A DNA stretch of 64,000 nt, taken from contig CM060113.1 of NCBI GenBank assembly GCA_030522415.1, positions 9,530,565 to 9,594,564 on the forward strand. Reading direction: 5' to 3'. Below the pieces are notes generated by a model. It made no database searches. It was not told the origin of the DNA and saw only the letters and a program-made list of their open reading frames with translations. Positions 45,180-56,636 of the stretch are shown piece after piece; within the stretch, counting starts at the first letter, position 1, and every line of letters begins with the position of its first letter. Made by a program: the position numbers and the translations under genes. The DNA comes from Channallabes apus. Its lineage: Eukaryota > Chordata > Actinopteri > Siluriformes > Clariidae.

Positions 45180-46195
45180 ATGTTACGATATTGGATTTAT
45201 TTGTTTCTTGTGTGTCTGCGTATGCTTGCTTTATCTCTGCTATGTCTCTGCTGGTGGTGGGATTGGGGGTTGTCTCTTCCTTGCTCTTGCAGGTTCTGCA
45301 CTCTTCTGCCATTGCCTGAAATCTATTGGCTGTTGCTCTGTCTCTCTTTGTTGCTCCCGCCTCCTCCCAGATGATTGGTCTTACAGGAGACCGACAGGGC
45401 TAGTTAAGGCCTTCAGACAACCATGCTACAGACTGTGTTTTTGCTTACTGTTTATCCTATGCTTGATGTTGTTGTTGGTCTTTCGGCTGCTCCCGGCAAG
45501 GGGTCGCCACAGCGGAATATCTGGTCCGCACAACAACTTGGCACAGGTTTTACGCCGGATGCCCTTCCTGACGCAACCCTCCCATTTTATCCAGGTTTGG
45601 GACCGGCACTGCATCCAGTGGCAGGGGGGGTTCGGGCACTGGCTCGGAATCGAACCCGGGCTTGATCCTGAATGTTATTTTGTGTATGACCCCTTTGCTA
45701 CGTTTCTGACTACTCTTAGACTTTTCCCTTTTGATAGTTGCTTGGTTTTTGTTTGCCTATTCCGTGCATGACCCTTTTGCTTGTTTTGACTACGCTTTTG
45801 TGTTTGCCCCTCTTTGTTTTGTTGGTTTGGTTTGTAAATACTTTTGTATATATTTGAATTTAATTCTTTAGTGAGTGGCTTAGTAAGGAGTCGACACCAT
45901 TTTGTTTGCACTTAGTTTTTTCTTGGTTTGTGGTTAGTTAGGGAGTAAGGGAAGAATTTTGTATTTCTGTTTCTTTATTTTTGGTGCAGGAAAGTTATTG
46001 CACTTTGGTACTACTGTAGGTAGAGGGAATTTTGTTTATTGTTTTGGTCTTGTCGGCTTCTGAAGCTTACAGCCACCTTTTGGGGATTTGCTTATTCACC
46101 TTTTTGTAAATAAGCACTAAGGAAACGCACTTTTGGTCTCATCCCCTCCTTTTTTTCACTCCTGTTACGGCCCGACCTAGACCGGGGCGTAATAA
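45180..46195 (+). repeat. Gypsy 3' LTR
   Basis: It starts TGTTACGATATTGG right after the polypurine tract and ends near GACCGGGGCGTAA, giving short inverted TGTTACG/CGTAA ends. It runs straight into an (ATA)n array. Split by a SINE at 45468-45659, its own length is about 820 bp. Confidence 0.75.
45468..45659 (-). mobile_element. tRNA-derived SINE in the LTR
   Basis: Same family as 1781-2000: on the minus strand box B GGTTCGATTCC, then GGGAGGGTTGCGTCAGGAAG, and the CAGCCGAAAGACC end with an (AAC)n tail. A 7-bp TSD, GCTTGAT, lies at 45461-45467 and 45660-45666. 5'-truncated just before box B. Confidence 0.85.
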
Positions 46196-46238
46196 TAATA
46201 ATAATAATAATAATTATTATTATTATTATTATTATTAT
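46188..46238. repeat. (ATA)n/(TTA)n perfect palindrome
   Basis: About 9 units of AAT followed directly by about 9 units of ATT, so the array is self-complementary and can fold as a long hairpin. It sits at the LTR end. Confidence 0.95.
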
Positions 46239-46476
46239 GGGTACACTCTAGATGCTGTGCCAACACATTGCAGGGCACATGCACCCACACTCGCACACCA
46301 ACTCACACACTACAGGGCAATTTGGAAATGCCAACCAAAGTGCTTTGCATCATGTCTTTGTTTTTGCACAGTGAGGAAAAAAAAAAAGCTAAATCCATGC
46401 ACACAAAGCTGAGGCGAGATTTTACATCCACAACCCTGGAGGTGTGATGTGAAAGTGCTAACCACTATGCCCCCGT
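46239..46476 (-). mobile_element. Old V-SINE copy
   Basis: Inverse order of GTGCTAACCACTATG head, ACAACCCTGGAGG, ACACACTACAGGGCAATTTG and the CACATTGCAGGGCAC 3' part. Diverged, with an A-run insertion. Confidence 0.7.
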
Positions 46477-47346
46477 TATGATGATGATGATGATTATTAT
46501 TATTATTATTATTATTATGTGGTGCTATATCTTGTCAGTTCTTCACAGCATATGTTTTATGGCAAATGCCTTTATGAATCTGAGGAGACACAAGTTTCAT
46601 ATTGCAAGCTAATGAATATAATGTTAAACAGGAAGAAGTGCTCACATCAAACTTATATGCTAAATGTACAAATGACCCTGAGGGTGTTAAAATAGTTATT
46701 ATTATTATTATTATTATTATGATGATTGATAATAAATTAATTTTCATTGGTTTAAGATTGGATTGGATTGGATTTCATTCCAATCTTTAAGTTCTCAGTT
46801 TTGATGCCATCATATTCTTGTGTCAGTTGCCGTTCAGGCATCACTATCCTTAAATAAATGGTTACGTTTATGTCTAATACTTTTTCTAACAAAGATGACA
46901 GGTTTGACTTTACGCTGACCAAGACAAGACCTTGAGACAAACAGTGATAAATGAACAATAAAAGTATGTGAGGTTGTAGCGCCAAGGGAAATGAAACATT
47001 TCTGAAAAATCGCTTCTCTAACATATACTTATCGTTCAACAAGAGAGGCTTATATTTTAACCGAGGTTGATACCACACAGACAAATTCTTTTCTTTTTCA
47101 AACAGGGCAAATTGAAAACAAACCAGCATCTTGAAAATCATTTCAGCTGTCAATTCTGAAAAACAACCTGCACAGTCCAGTCATTTTTCCATCGTGATAA
47201 ACTATTATGGATTTTTACACTTCATGAAACATTGCAAACATAATAGCTGTGTCTGGAATTTAAACCATCTCCTAAAGTTGATGTTTGGAAAAAAAAAAAA
47301 CCTACCATCATTACGCCTCAGTATAAACCATGTCTTTGTCTGTATA
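46477..47346. other. Unrecognised interval with ATT arrays
   Basis: Short (TGA)n/(TTA)n at 46480-46518 and (TTA)n at 46696-46720. A minus-strand open frame (46752-47153, 133 codons) has no family resemblance or exon boundary. Confidence 0.5.
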
Positions 47347-47590
47347 TACAGTACTGTTCAAAAGTTTTGAGACTCTCCTCATTTCTTTATAATAAATTAA
47401 ATTACAACCTCAGCAGCAACCTCATTTCCCCTCTCATCTTTTCCAGCCGCTCAGTATTCTGCATTACCAGTGTACTACTAAACCCAGTAAACTGATTCAG
47501 GACTGGACTGATAATGAGATCCAGACTCTGCCAGAAATGATAGCTAAAAAGTCCTTCAGGAAACCTGGAGTACTATTCCTCAAGATATAT
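47347..47590 (+). mobile_element. Possible Tc1-like terminal relic
   Basis: It begins TACAGTACTGTTCAAAAGTT, a style used by several fish Tc1-like termini. GAGATCCAGACTCTGCCAGA and AAACCTGGAGTACTATTCC follow. The other end is not seen. Confidence 0.35.
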
Positions 47591-47605
47591 ATAAATATAT
47601 ATACA

Positions 47606-47656
<51 letters not shown>
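47583..47656. repeat. (TA)n microsatellite with CAG interruption
   Basis: A TA array containing TACAGTA at 47602. Confidence 0.95.
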
Positions 47657-47660
<4 letters not shown>

Positions 47661-47893
47661 TCTGGTGTGAAGGTGTGAAGGTGTTATTTGTAAGTGTGAT
47701 GTAATTCCCACTTGTGAATTGCACGAAAGAAGAGAAGCATGCAGTGATTAGTTTTTTTGTGGTCTGAGGGTATACCTGGTGTCATTATTTATTGAAGACT
47801 TTAAGCGAGGCATGGAGAAAATGTTTGGATATCTGCAAACAGAATATGAACAAAAATTTATTGTTTACATATTTCCGGGAATCTCAAAGACCA

Positions 47894-48692
47894 GGGGTCC
47901 GTTCTTCGTATGTCGCTTGACACATCCGAGATGAATTGACACATCTAAGATCAGATCATCGTGCTAATTACGGTCTGGCTAAGTTGGTTCTTTGAGGACA
48001 CCTGTTGTTGATGATTAGTATGGCCGGATTGAGTTGTCTTGGATTATTGCGTGTTCGTGCGTTGGTTTAAAAGGCGATATGCATTGACAGTAGAAACACT
48101 GATCACAAGCCCTTTGATTGGTTGACGAAATGACAAAAGAGCGGCTCAATTTTTTTTGTAACACCTGAAATGCCCCCCCCCCCCCCACGTGTTATGCGCT
48201 GAAATGCCCCTGTGCCATGGATCCTCCCCACCACACACACATAATCGCTATCGAATTATATTAGAACATAACATGCGCATTCCTTGCGTATATGGTTTAC
48301 AAATTACAAATAACATGAGACAATAAAATTAAATAAGCAATATGAAAATAAATATGTTGTATATGGAAAAATAGAAATATTAATATATTTTTCAAAAACA
48401 TGTATACTTTTATATTATTTATTTTATAATAAAATTAGTTTCATCCAATATTTCATTATAAAAAATATATATTTTTATTATATATAAATATTTATTTGCA
48501 CATTCATGACAAACCCCTGAAAAATAAATGTTTTACAAAATAAACATTATACAAGAATTTGTATTAATGGTCTTGACGGCTGTCTCGTGCCTGGGTTTAT
48601 TATAACAGTAATATCATTTGATAATAAACCTACTGTATGAATGTATGTTCTAATATAATATTTGATAGCGATTAAAGCTATACGTATATGCA

Positions 48693-48760
<68 letters not shown>

Positions 48761-49039
48761 AGATACTTTTCTTTCCCCACGTGAGTCAGTCCATGTCAGC
48801 TGTGCTCTTTAACCAATCAGATGTGACCTCTCCGTTTCCATCATAACCCGGCAGGAGCGCAGCCTAAATCCTGTTTACATGAAATAAACCTGCTACCGAG
48901 CAGGTTCAAGCTTACGGACATGTTGCTATGACAGCAAATGCGAGATGAGCATCGAAGAACGAAACAATCCAAGATCAGGACAAATCCACAACAATCAAAT
49001 CCAGCTAACTGAGTTAGCGACGTACGAAGAACAGACCCC
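47894..49039. mobile_element. Non-autonomous TIR element (GGGGTCYGTTCTTCG ends)
   Basis: The left end GGGGTCCGTTCTTCGTATG and the inverse of the right end (GGGGTCTGTTCTTCGTACG) match in 17 of 19. The inside is non-coding and holds poly-C (48174-48187) and (TA)n (48700-48758). Likely a PIF/Harbinger- or ISL2EU-like MITE; superfamily not certain. Confidence 0.75.
48700..48758. repeat. (TA)n microsatellite
   Basis: A pure TA array of about 29 units inside the TIR element. Confidence 0.95.
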
Positions 49040-49284
49040 AGTACTGCAACATTGTCAGGACTAAGGTTTAACAATAAACAGTGCTTGTTACAGTGAGACG
49101 CTTATTGATGAGCTGAAGCCTAAACCTAAAGAACTGCTATCCAAGTGTGTCATGATCTTGCATGACAATGTACATATGCACACCCTTCTGCCCACACTGT
49201 TGATACACTGCAAAAACTTTGGTTTGAGGTGTTAAAACATCCTCCTATAGTCCTGTGCCCGTATTTACTAAGTGTCTTAGAATC

Positions 49285-49614
49285 TTCTTCTCATCTTCTA
49301 TACCGCTTTATCCTGTGATCAGGGTCGCGGGGGGCCTGGAGCCTATCCCAGGAGACTTCGGGCACTAGGCGGGGTACACCCTGGACAGGGTGCCAATCCG
49401 TCGCAGGGCACACACACACACACATTCACCCATCCATTCACATACTACGGGCAATTTGGGAACGCCATTTAGCCTAACCTGCATATCTTTGGACTGTGGG
49501 GAGAACATGCAAACTCCATGCACACAGAGACGGGAATCGAGCCTGGCCGGGGAATCGAACCCAGACCCTGGAGGTGCAAGGAGACAGTGCTAACCACTAC
49601 ACCACCTTGCCGCC
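49285..49614 (-). mobile_element. V-SINE with 41-bp core deletion
   Basis: A 12-bp TSD with one mismatch (TGTCTTAGAATC at 49273, TGTCTCAGAATC at 49615) flanks it. The copy is otherwise full length but lacks the segment between ACTGTGGG and GAGAACATGC. That segment is bounded by GGGAG-like direct repeats in sister copies. Confidence 0.92.
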
Positions 49615-50383
49615 TGTCTCAGAATCACTCGTATTAATCTGGCTTTCTCAGCTAGGAGTAGGACCGGGCCAAGGAAAGTGTGTGACATCACTGTATACAA
49701 CATTGAGAGACACAAAGTAGGCTGCATGTTATTATAATGGGTGTTGTAGTTTTAACAGGGTTTTGTAGTTTTAAACATTTGAAAAGCGAATTGGTAAAAT
49801 CAGAAAGCTTAATGCACACAGACATAACTTATATAAAGATACATGACTCGGCTGCATGACGTCATTCCAATCAGACTGCTCCAATCACAACTGTTTAAAG
49901 CCACTATAATAAGGCTGTGTAGGACTGTCATAATCTAATCAAAATGACTTTGAAAAGAAAGCGAAACTGTTCTGCTTGCGGAGGAGGTAGTAAAAGGTAA
50001 AAAAATAATTAAAGTAATATTCTGCCCTACTGTAACCTCTAAAGATAAAAAGTAAGTGGAGGCAATTTATGAAAGAATCAATACCACCTGTCATATGCTG
50101 GACCCCTGAGGAGTGTGAAACGCTGTTATATGACATGTTAATGAAGTGATGAACTGCTTAAAGAGTGTTAAAAAATATATCTTATTAGTACATAAAATGT
50201 GTATATAAATGTGATTATTTTAATGTGTGTGCCATGGATGATGCCCACGACTCCATGAATGTAGTTTGATAGTAGACCAGATACATACCGCATGTCCCGA
50301 AAGTTTAAAAAAAAAAAGTATTCCACTTTTGTCCAAACAAATCTTTAGTCTTTTCTAAAATCTTAAAAATTTTCTCCAAATCT

Positions 50384-51530
50384 TTAACGCTGGCGCCGCG
50401 CCAGTGTGACCTACTTACTGTATAACGCGGTTCACCGGTCATTTTGACCGCCTATTGTTTTGAATGGGAAGCTGTTGCTGACACACAATGATTGCTACAG
50501 TAGATGTCGCTTTCACCCAAAGCCAATAGTTTAGCTCCCTGATCAACTTGCACTTGGGCAATGCGCCATTCATTCCCGCATTGACAATCAGCGATATATA
50601 TATTTCATATTAAATTTTCATTATTCGATATTCTTCTTGTACTGTTATAAAAATTCTAAATGTAAGCAAACAAAATACAGCTTTTTTTTCTCATAGGTAA
50701 ACGGAAAAGTGAAGTTGTTCAGCTGTTTAGTGTCACCTTGCAGATGTTACAGTCAGTGTAGTTACCGAAATCGAGTGGCCACACATCACTTCCACAATTC
50801 CCCCGCTTTTATTACATGATGTGAGCATAAACAGTGAAACATTCCGCAGGTTTATAATACACCGCAGCCAAGTGAACCACGTTCCCGCCGATTAGGCGCG
50901 TGGTCCGTTGCTTAGCAACACTGAACGAAACGAGGCATAATCGTGGTGTTTGCTTCGGTTATGGCATAGCATAGTTTATTATGTGCTGTGGTAGATCTGA
51001 TTTATTCAAATTCAATATTGTTTTAGTGATAATTTCATGGAAGCAAGTTCAGAACTAAATCGCTGCTCCTGCTCCATCCGAGAAGTTCAGAGGCTTCAAA
51101 TATAATGAACGAACTAATGAATTTTCTTACTATATAACTATATAAGATTAAGTAGAGCTAAATCCCTAAATCTCCTTATAAAATATCGCTGATATATATA
51201 TATATATATATATATAAAACAAAACTGCACATATGGAATGAAACCTGAGATCCCTTGCGCCATCTGCTGAGAGAAATCTGCTCGCAGGTTGGAAAAGGCA
51301 GGAAACTTCATGGCGCCGCGCAGCTGTCAGGAATTTCACGTAAACAAGAGCAAAATAGGTTTATAATGTCTTTTACTGGTGCGATTTTGAAAATGTAAGC
51401 ATGCAGGGTGATTAAGCACACAGATCTAGGAAAAGTCATGAAAGGAGGGTCCTGGAATTTGATTGAGTGTGAATTTTTTTTTTTTTTTCACCCATCGCGG
51501 TCAAAATGACCGGTGCTCGGCGCTTCTAGT
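50384..51530. mobile_element. piggyBac-like non-autonomous element (putative)
   Basis: A TTAA at 50384 precedes CGCTGGCGCCGCGCCAG. Both ends carry the inverted motif ACCGGTCATTTTGACCGC (50432; inverse at 51497), common in fish piggyBac-derived MITEs. The right TTAA was not seen. The interior is non-coding, with a short (TA)n at 51191-51216. Confidence 0.5.
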
Positions 51531-51814
51531 GTGAATGAGTTCTGTGTCACTTATTGTTACTACTGTAAAACATCCCTCCACTGTGTGCAACTCTGCCTGA
51601 GCACCATTTCCTCGCTTCTTCTAACCAGTTAGGACACCTCCAGACCTCTCCTATATTTTGGTGGGGATAGGAGTGATTTCCTATTTTTAGAATCTTGATA
51701 AATAGGTCTTACTCCTACTCCTGAAAGTAGGACCAAAATGACATAATTCTGGGAATTTTGTGCCACTTAGTAGTGATTTCCTACTTTGAGATGGATGCTT
51801 AGTAAATACGGGCT

Positions 51815-53157
51815 CTGATTTGATGACTCACCCTCATATGCACCCAGTGGATCTGTTGTCAATATCCTGGATCCAGACACAACAGCACACTGAGAGGACC
51901 TCCCACATTAAGGCTACCTCAACCAGTCAGGGAAGGCAGAAGACCATCATGTGATTCCTTCGAACCATGTGACGCCAGCCGACCACATCTTTTTGAACTG
52001 CTGGCTCACGCCTCGTTGGGGGTCACGTAACACACTCTGTGGATTGTCTGTAGAGTCGTGATTGATGTGAGAGTCCCCACAATCTCACCCCGCTGAGAGA
52101 GCTCAGCCAATCAGCTGTCTCTCGGGGTGGGGTTGGGGGGATCTGCTTGGTGGTGCCATGAATTTTCTATTACTTGTTTGTCTTTATTAGCAACTGGTAA
52201 CTATTGCACTTGATCAAAGTCCACAAACTGGAAGCTCTAATACTCAACACTCCTCATATGAGGATCTTAAAAGGATATACACACAATGTGGTTGAAAGAA
52301 AATGTTATTTGAGGACAGTGGGATCTCATGAGGCTACTTTAATTTAATTTAAAAGAATCCTCTGTCATACTTTTTATTCATTTATAATTCCATTTAACAC
52401 CGTGGAACATTCTGTTATTACATTATTGCAGCTATAAACAGTTGTTCCTTCACCAGCATCACTTTTTTACACTCTCTCCCATGGTTAATAAAACAAAAAT
52501 AGTGCAGCCTTTCATTTCATAGAGAAACCGGAAAGCACAGAGTCCTTTATCTTCAAGATGGTCCCCTGGCATAAAACATAAAGTTGCAGATTTATCCTCG
52601 ACTGTTACAAAGCTCTGACACTGGAGATTCTAACCAAAAATGTTAAATACCATATGGGTGATCATTTGTTAGTCTTTCTTGAATAACAACACGCATTTAC
52701 ATTGTTTTAACCATAAGATTGCATCACATAGATACATTTTACATAGCATAGATCCAAGGCCAAGTGAATGAGTTTGTAGTAAATTCCACTATTTATTACT
52801 TAATATTACTCCTTATGCATTTATTCAGTACATTTTAATCCTACAGTATGTATATGAATGATTTGTGAGCTCTTCTCTTCTGTGTAACCGTGTCCATGTT
52901 TTATAGGCTAACTCTGTGTGTTATCTCTGTGTCCTGTATGTCTGCATCTGAGGGTAGAAGAACAACACTCCAACCAGAGATCTCTGATGTCCTAAGGTCA
53001 TATCTTGTCCCAGAGAGATATAATTCCTAGGTCATTATTCTTCACAAACAGTGAAGCAGTATTCTTCATGTACAGTCTGGGCATGTGAAGAACAGGGACT
53101 GGTTAAAGTCTAACACTGTGGTACAAGGTATGTCTTGTCTTTGTCTTTGCTTTTATT
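51815..53157. other. Mostly unrecognised interval
   Basis: A degraded relative of the SINE at 15262-15481 lies at 52040-52165 (CAATCAGCTGTCTCTCGG). Otherwise no gene or family recognised. Confidence 0.5.
52040..52165 (-). mobile_element. Degraded tRNA-SINE (third family) body
   Basis: The GAGAGAGCTCAGCCAATCAG block matches the body of 15262-15481. The tRNA head is absent. Confidence 0.5.
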
Positions 53158-53159
53158 TA

Positions 53160-54777
53160 CAGTGGTGTGAAAAACTATTTGCCCCCTTCCTGATTTCTTA
53201 TTCTTTTGCATGTTTGTCACACTTAAATGTTTCTGCTCATCAAAAACCGTTAACTACAGTATTAGTTAACGATAACATAATTGAACACAAAATGCAGTTT
53301 TTGAATGAAGGTTTACGTTATTAAGGGAGAAAAAAAATTCCAAATCTACATGGCCCTGTGTGAAAAAGTGATTGCCCCCCTTGTTAAAAAATAACTTAAC
53401 TGTGGTTTATCACACCTGAGTACAATTTCTGTAGTCACCCCCAGGCCTGATTACTGCCACACCTGTTTCAATCAAGAAATCACTTAAATAGGAGCTACCT
53501 GACACAGAGAAGTAGACCAAAAGCACCTCAAAAGCTAGACATCATGCCAAGATCCAAAGAAATTCAGGAACAAATGAGAACAAAAGTAATTGAGATCTAT
53601 CAGTCTGGTAAAGGTTATAAAGCCATTTCTAAAGCTTTGGGACTCCAGTGAACCACAGAGAGAGCCATTATCCACAAATGGCAAAAACATGGAACAGTGG
53701 TGAACCTTCCCAGGAGTGGCCGGCCGACCAAAATTACCCCAAGAGCGCAGAGACAACTCATCCGAGAGGCCACAAAAGACCCCAGGACAACATCTAAAGA
53801 ACTGCAGGCCTCACTTGCCTCAATTAAGGTCAGTGTTCACGACTCCATCATAAGAAAGAGACTGGGCAAAAACGGCCTGCATGGCAGATTTCCAAGGCAC
53901 AAACCACTTTTAAGCAAAAAGAACATTAAGGCTTGTCTCAATTTTGCTAAAAAACATCTCAATGATTGCCAAGACTTCTGGGAAAATACCTTGTGGACCG
54001 ACGAGACAAAAGTTGAACTTTTTGGAAGGTGTGTGTCCCGTTACATCTGGCGTAAAAGTAACACAGCATTTCAGAAAAAGAACATCATACCAACAGTAAA
54101 ATATGGTGGTGGTAGTGTGATGGTCTGGGGTTGTTTTGCTGCTACAGGACCTGGAAGGCTTGCTGTGATAGATGGAACCATGAATTCTACTGTCTACCAA
54201 AAAAATCCTGAAGGAGAATGTCCGGCCATCTGTTCGTCAACTCAAGCTGAAGTGATCTTGGGTGCTGCAGCAGGACAATGACCCAAAACACACCAGCAAA
54301 TCCACCTCTGAATGGCTGAAGAAAAACAAAATGAAGACTTTGGAGTGGCCTAGTCAAAGTCCTGACCTGAATCCTATTGAGATGTTGTGGCATGACCTTA
54401 AAAAGGCGGTTCATGCTAGAAAACCCTCAAATAAAGCTGAATTACAACAATTCTGCAAAGATGAGTGGGCCAAAAATTACTCTGTAAAATACTCGTTGCA
54501 AGTTATCGCAAATGCTTGATTGCAGTTATTGCTGCTAAGGGTGGCCCAACCAGTTATTAGGTTCAGGGGGCAATTACTTTTTCACACAGGGCCATGTAGG
54601 TTTGGATTTGTTTCTCCCTAAATAATAAAACCCCTCATTTAAAAACTGCATTTTGTGTTTACTTGTGTTATCTTTGACTAATAGTTAAATGTGTTTGATG
54701 ATCAGAAACATTTTGTGTGACAAACATGCAAAAGAATAAGAAATCAGGAGGGGGGCAAATAGTTTTTCACACCACTG
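53160..54777 (+). mobile_element. Full-length Tc1-like transposon
   Basis: It has TA duplications at 53158-53159 and 54778-54779, and ends CAGTGGTGTGAAAAACTATT and (inverse) CAGTGGTGTGAAAAACTATT. The terminal inverted repeats are long, about 150 bp. Total length of 1618 bp is normal for Tc1 (about 1.6 kb). The left TIR has an extra CAGTA (53257-53261) relative to the right TIR. The element carries one transposase gene with three lesions, so it is non-autonomous now. The solo end at 971-1039 is the same family. Confidence 0.95.
53544..54519 (+). pseudogene. Tc1-family transposase pseudogene
   Basis: It encodes a DD34E transposase for cut-and-paste movement into TA sites. The ATG at 53544 is followed by MPRSKEIQEQMRTKVIE and the first helix-turn-helix. 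A GRPTKI AT-hook-like motif and a second HTH follow. The catalytic residues are all still readable: Asp in LWTDETK (about 54000), Asp in QQDNDPKH (about 54280) and Glu in SPDLNPIE, spaced 34 residues after the second Asp. Lesions: TGA at 53649-53651, one extra A in an A-run at about 54199-54205 (frameshift), and TGA at 54253-54255 in the resumed frame. Both stops look like CGA to TGA changes, as expected from CpG decay. About 325 residues in all, of usual length. Confidence 0.92.
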
Positions 54778-54779
54778 TA

Positions 54780-55137
54780 TGCTTGGGCTGAAGTTGTTAC
54801 CATAAAAACAGCAAACCTGATGTTAAATTGTTAGAGGTGTTGTTAAAATTATATTAATTAACTAATTGTAGGGTTTCAATTCTGGGTCAGAGGTGAATCG
54901 AATCTTTAACGATTCGGGTTAATTTGATTAAATTGAACAAAATTTATACAGTTATAAATTCATACACTTAATCATTTAGTGTATCTTACCAACTCTGTTT
55001 ATCCCGCGGCCGACGATTATAATACAAAATCAGATCAATATATGAGCAAGGTAATGTAAGATCTGGGCAAATGTTTAAACTTTAAATTACATGACCAAGA
55101 CCACAATTCCTTATAAAGAAACAAGAATTTATTTGAC
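54780..55137. other. Unrecognised interval
   Basis: AT-rich. No gene or repeat family recognised. Confidence 0.5.
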
Positions 55138-55151
55138 TAATCTACGATACA

Positions 55152-55365
55152 GGTGGCGCGGTGGTGTAGTGGTTAGCACTGTCGCCTTGCACCTCCATTG
55201 CAATTGGGTGTGTGAGTGTGTGTATGTGTATGTGCCCTGCGATGGATTGGCACCCTGTCCAGGGTGTACCCTGCATAGTGCCCGAAATCTCCTGGGATAG
55301 GCTCCAGGTTCCCCGCGACCCTGAACACAGGATTAAGCGGTATAGAAAATGAAGGAATGAATGAA
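55152..55365 (+). mobile_element. V-SINE with large internal deletion
   Basis: A perfect 14-bp TSD, TAATCTACGATACA (55138-55151 and 55366-55379), flanks it. The head begins GGTGGCGCGGTGGTGTAG and runs to GCCTTGCACCTCCA. It then jumps to ATTGGGTGTGTGAG, losing box B and the entire core. The 3' part and GAATGAATGAA tail are intact. Confidence 0.93.
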
Positions 55366-55379
55366 TAATCTACGATACA

Positions 55380-56636
55380 TGAAACTACGTTACTTAAACA
55401 CACACACACACATACACACAAACAGTTCAGAGGATGAAAGTAAATGCAGTTCTTTTACTAATGTTTACTAGATCTGAGAAAGTCACAAGAGCACAGCCTT
55501 GGGTTTGATCTTACTGTTTAGTTATGAATCGAGAACCAGTTTTCAGCAAGGTATAAAGCATTGCTCGTTTACTTGTGTTACGTTTCGTTATCATCCGGTG
55601 GTTTGCCTCCAGTGAAGGGAATCACGGCATTGCTGATTGGTTGGTGAGCGGATGTTGAGATGACGTTTTTCCGGAGAAGCCCTTCGGTGAAGTGTTGGTT
55701 GCCTGGTTACCGATGGCGGCGCTCTGGAACTTCTTCTGAGGGTTTCTTTGTTGCAGGACTTTGGAGTTCTGGCATGAAGTCTCGTTGATAGTTCTTGAAG
55801 AGCAGGTGACACCTGCAAGGGCGGAAAGTAGAGCAAGCTGGTTACCTCAAGACACCCACGACGAAACTCTGTTGTAGAATGTCTTGTGCTGCTCTGACTC
55901 TTTAATTGAGTTTTTAATCTCACGGCACGGGTCTGTCCCACAGCTGTTTGTCCCAATCAGAGGTGGTTGTTGGCGTAGTCAAGCCCACATGGTTCCTCCT
56001 TTTCGTGCATACATTTAACCTGTGGTTTGGTCTGTTATGTGGGAGGCCATCTCAGTGGAGTTTCAGAAATTAGGTAAAGTGTATTAACATGAGTCTGGTT
56101 CATATGACTAAGATTTAATGCACATTAAACATATAGAGCATTAATTTGATACCAAACATCCCATTTCTTGCATACACATTCATAACTTTATCTATAGCAA
56201 GGGTTATACTTGTTAATTACACTCCTTAAGTTTATGATAAACATGTTGAACACAACACAAATTTCTTGAGTTCTTTGTTCTTGAGTCAGATGAAGCAGGA
56301 AACACATTCTGGTGGTCAGCAACTGCCAAGGGGGTTGTGAAACTGACTTCTTACTCATTCAAGGGAGTTGCTTGCTGATTTACACTGTTTTAGTGGGGAT
56401 CTGTAACTGCTTATATCTTGTGCAAAGGGGTTGCATGCAGATTTACACCATCTGAGTTGGAGACGTGTAACCGTTTATTTCCTTAGTTGCTGATGTCGTG
56501 AACTGTCTTCCTCATTCAATGGCTTGATGATTTACACTCCATTTGAGGTGGCCTGCCAGTCCCTACATAATACATTAATAACATTAATCTGCTAAATCAT
56601 ACTTAAGTATATGTACTATGAGGTAATTCATATAGC
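55380..56636. other. Unrecognised interval with a GC-richer block
   Basis: A short (CA)n lies at 55400-55420. The block 55590-56010 is GC-richer with a 121-codon minus-strand open frame lacking any family signature. It may be part of an LTR or other repeat I cannot name. Confidence 0.35.

Larger units (their letters stand above)
43283..46195 (+). mobile_element. Ty3/Gypsy retrotransposon, 5'-truncated, with one LTR
   Basis: Order: partial gag, zinc knuckle, protease-region segment, integrase N-part, polypurine tract (AAGGGAGGGGA, 45170-45179), 3' LTR. No 5' LTR or primer-binding site is present. Reverse transcriptase and RNase H are absent. Integrase follows protease without RT between them, as in Gmr1-type Gypsy elements, where integrase precedes RT. 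A deletion from mid-integrase to the polypurine tract would then explain the missing RT. Two SINE insertions (43620, 45468) and several frameshifts mark it as dead. Confidence 0.85.
49253..51814. mobile_element. Harbinger-like element with nested insertions
   Basis: The left end CCCGTATTTACTAAGTGTC and the inverse of the right end (CCCGTATTTACTAAGCATC) are TIRs. From 49944 a short frame reads MTLKRKRNCSAC, like the start of the Myb-like accessory protein (compare 6704), then stops. Nested inside are a V-SINE (49285-49614) and a piggyBac-like MITE (about 50384-51530). Confidence 0.65.
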
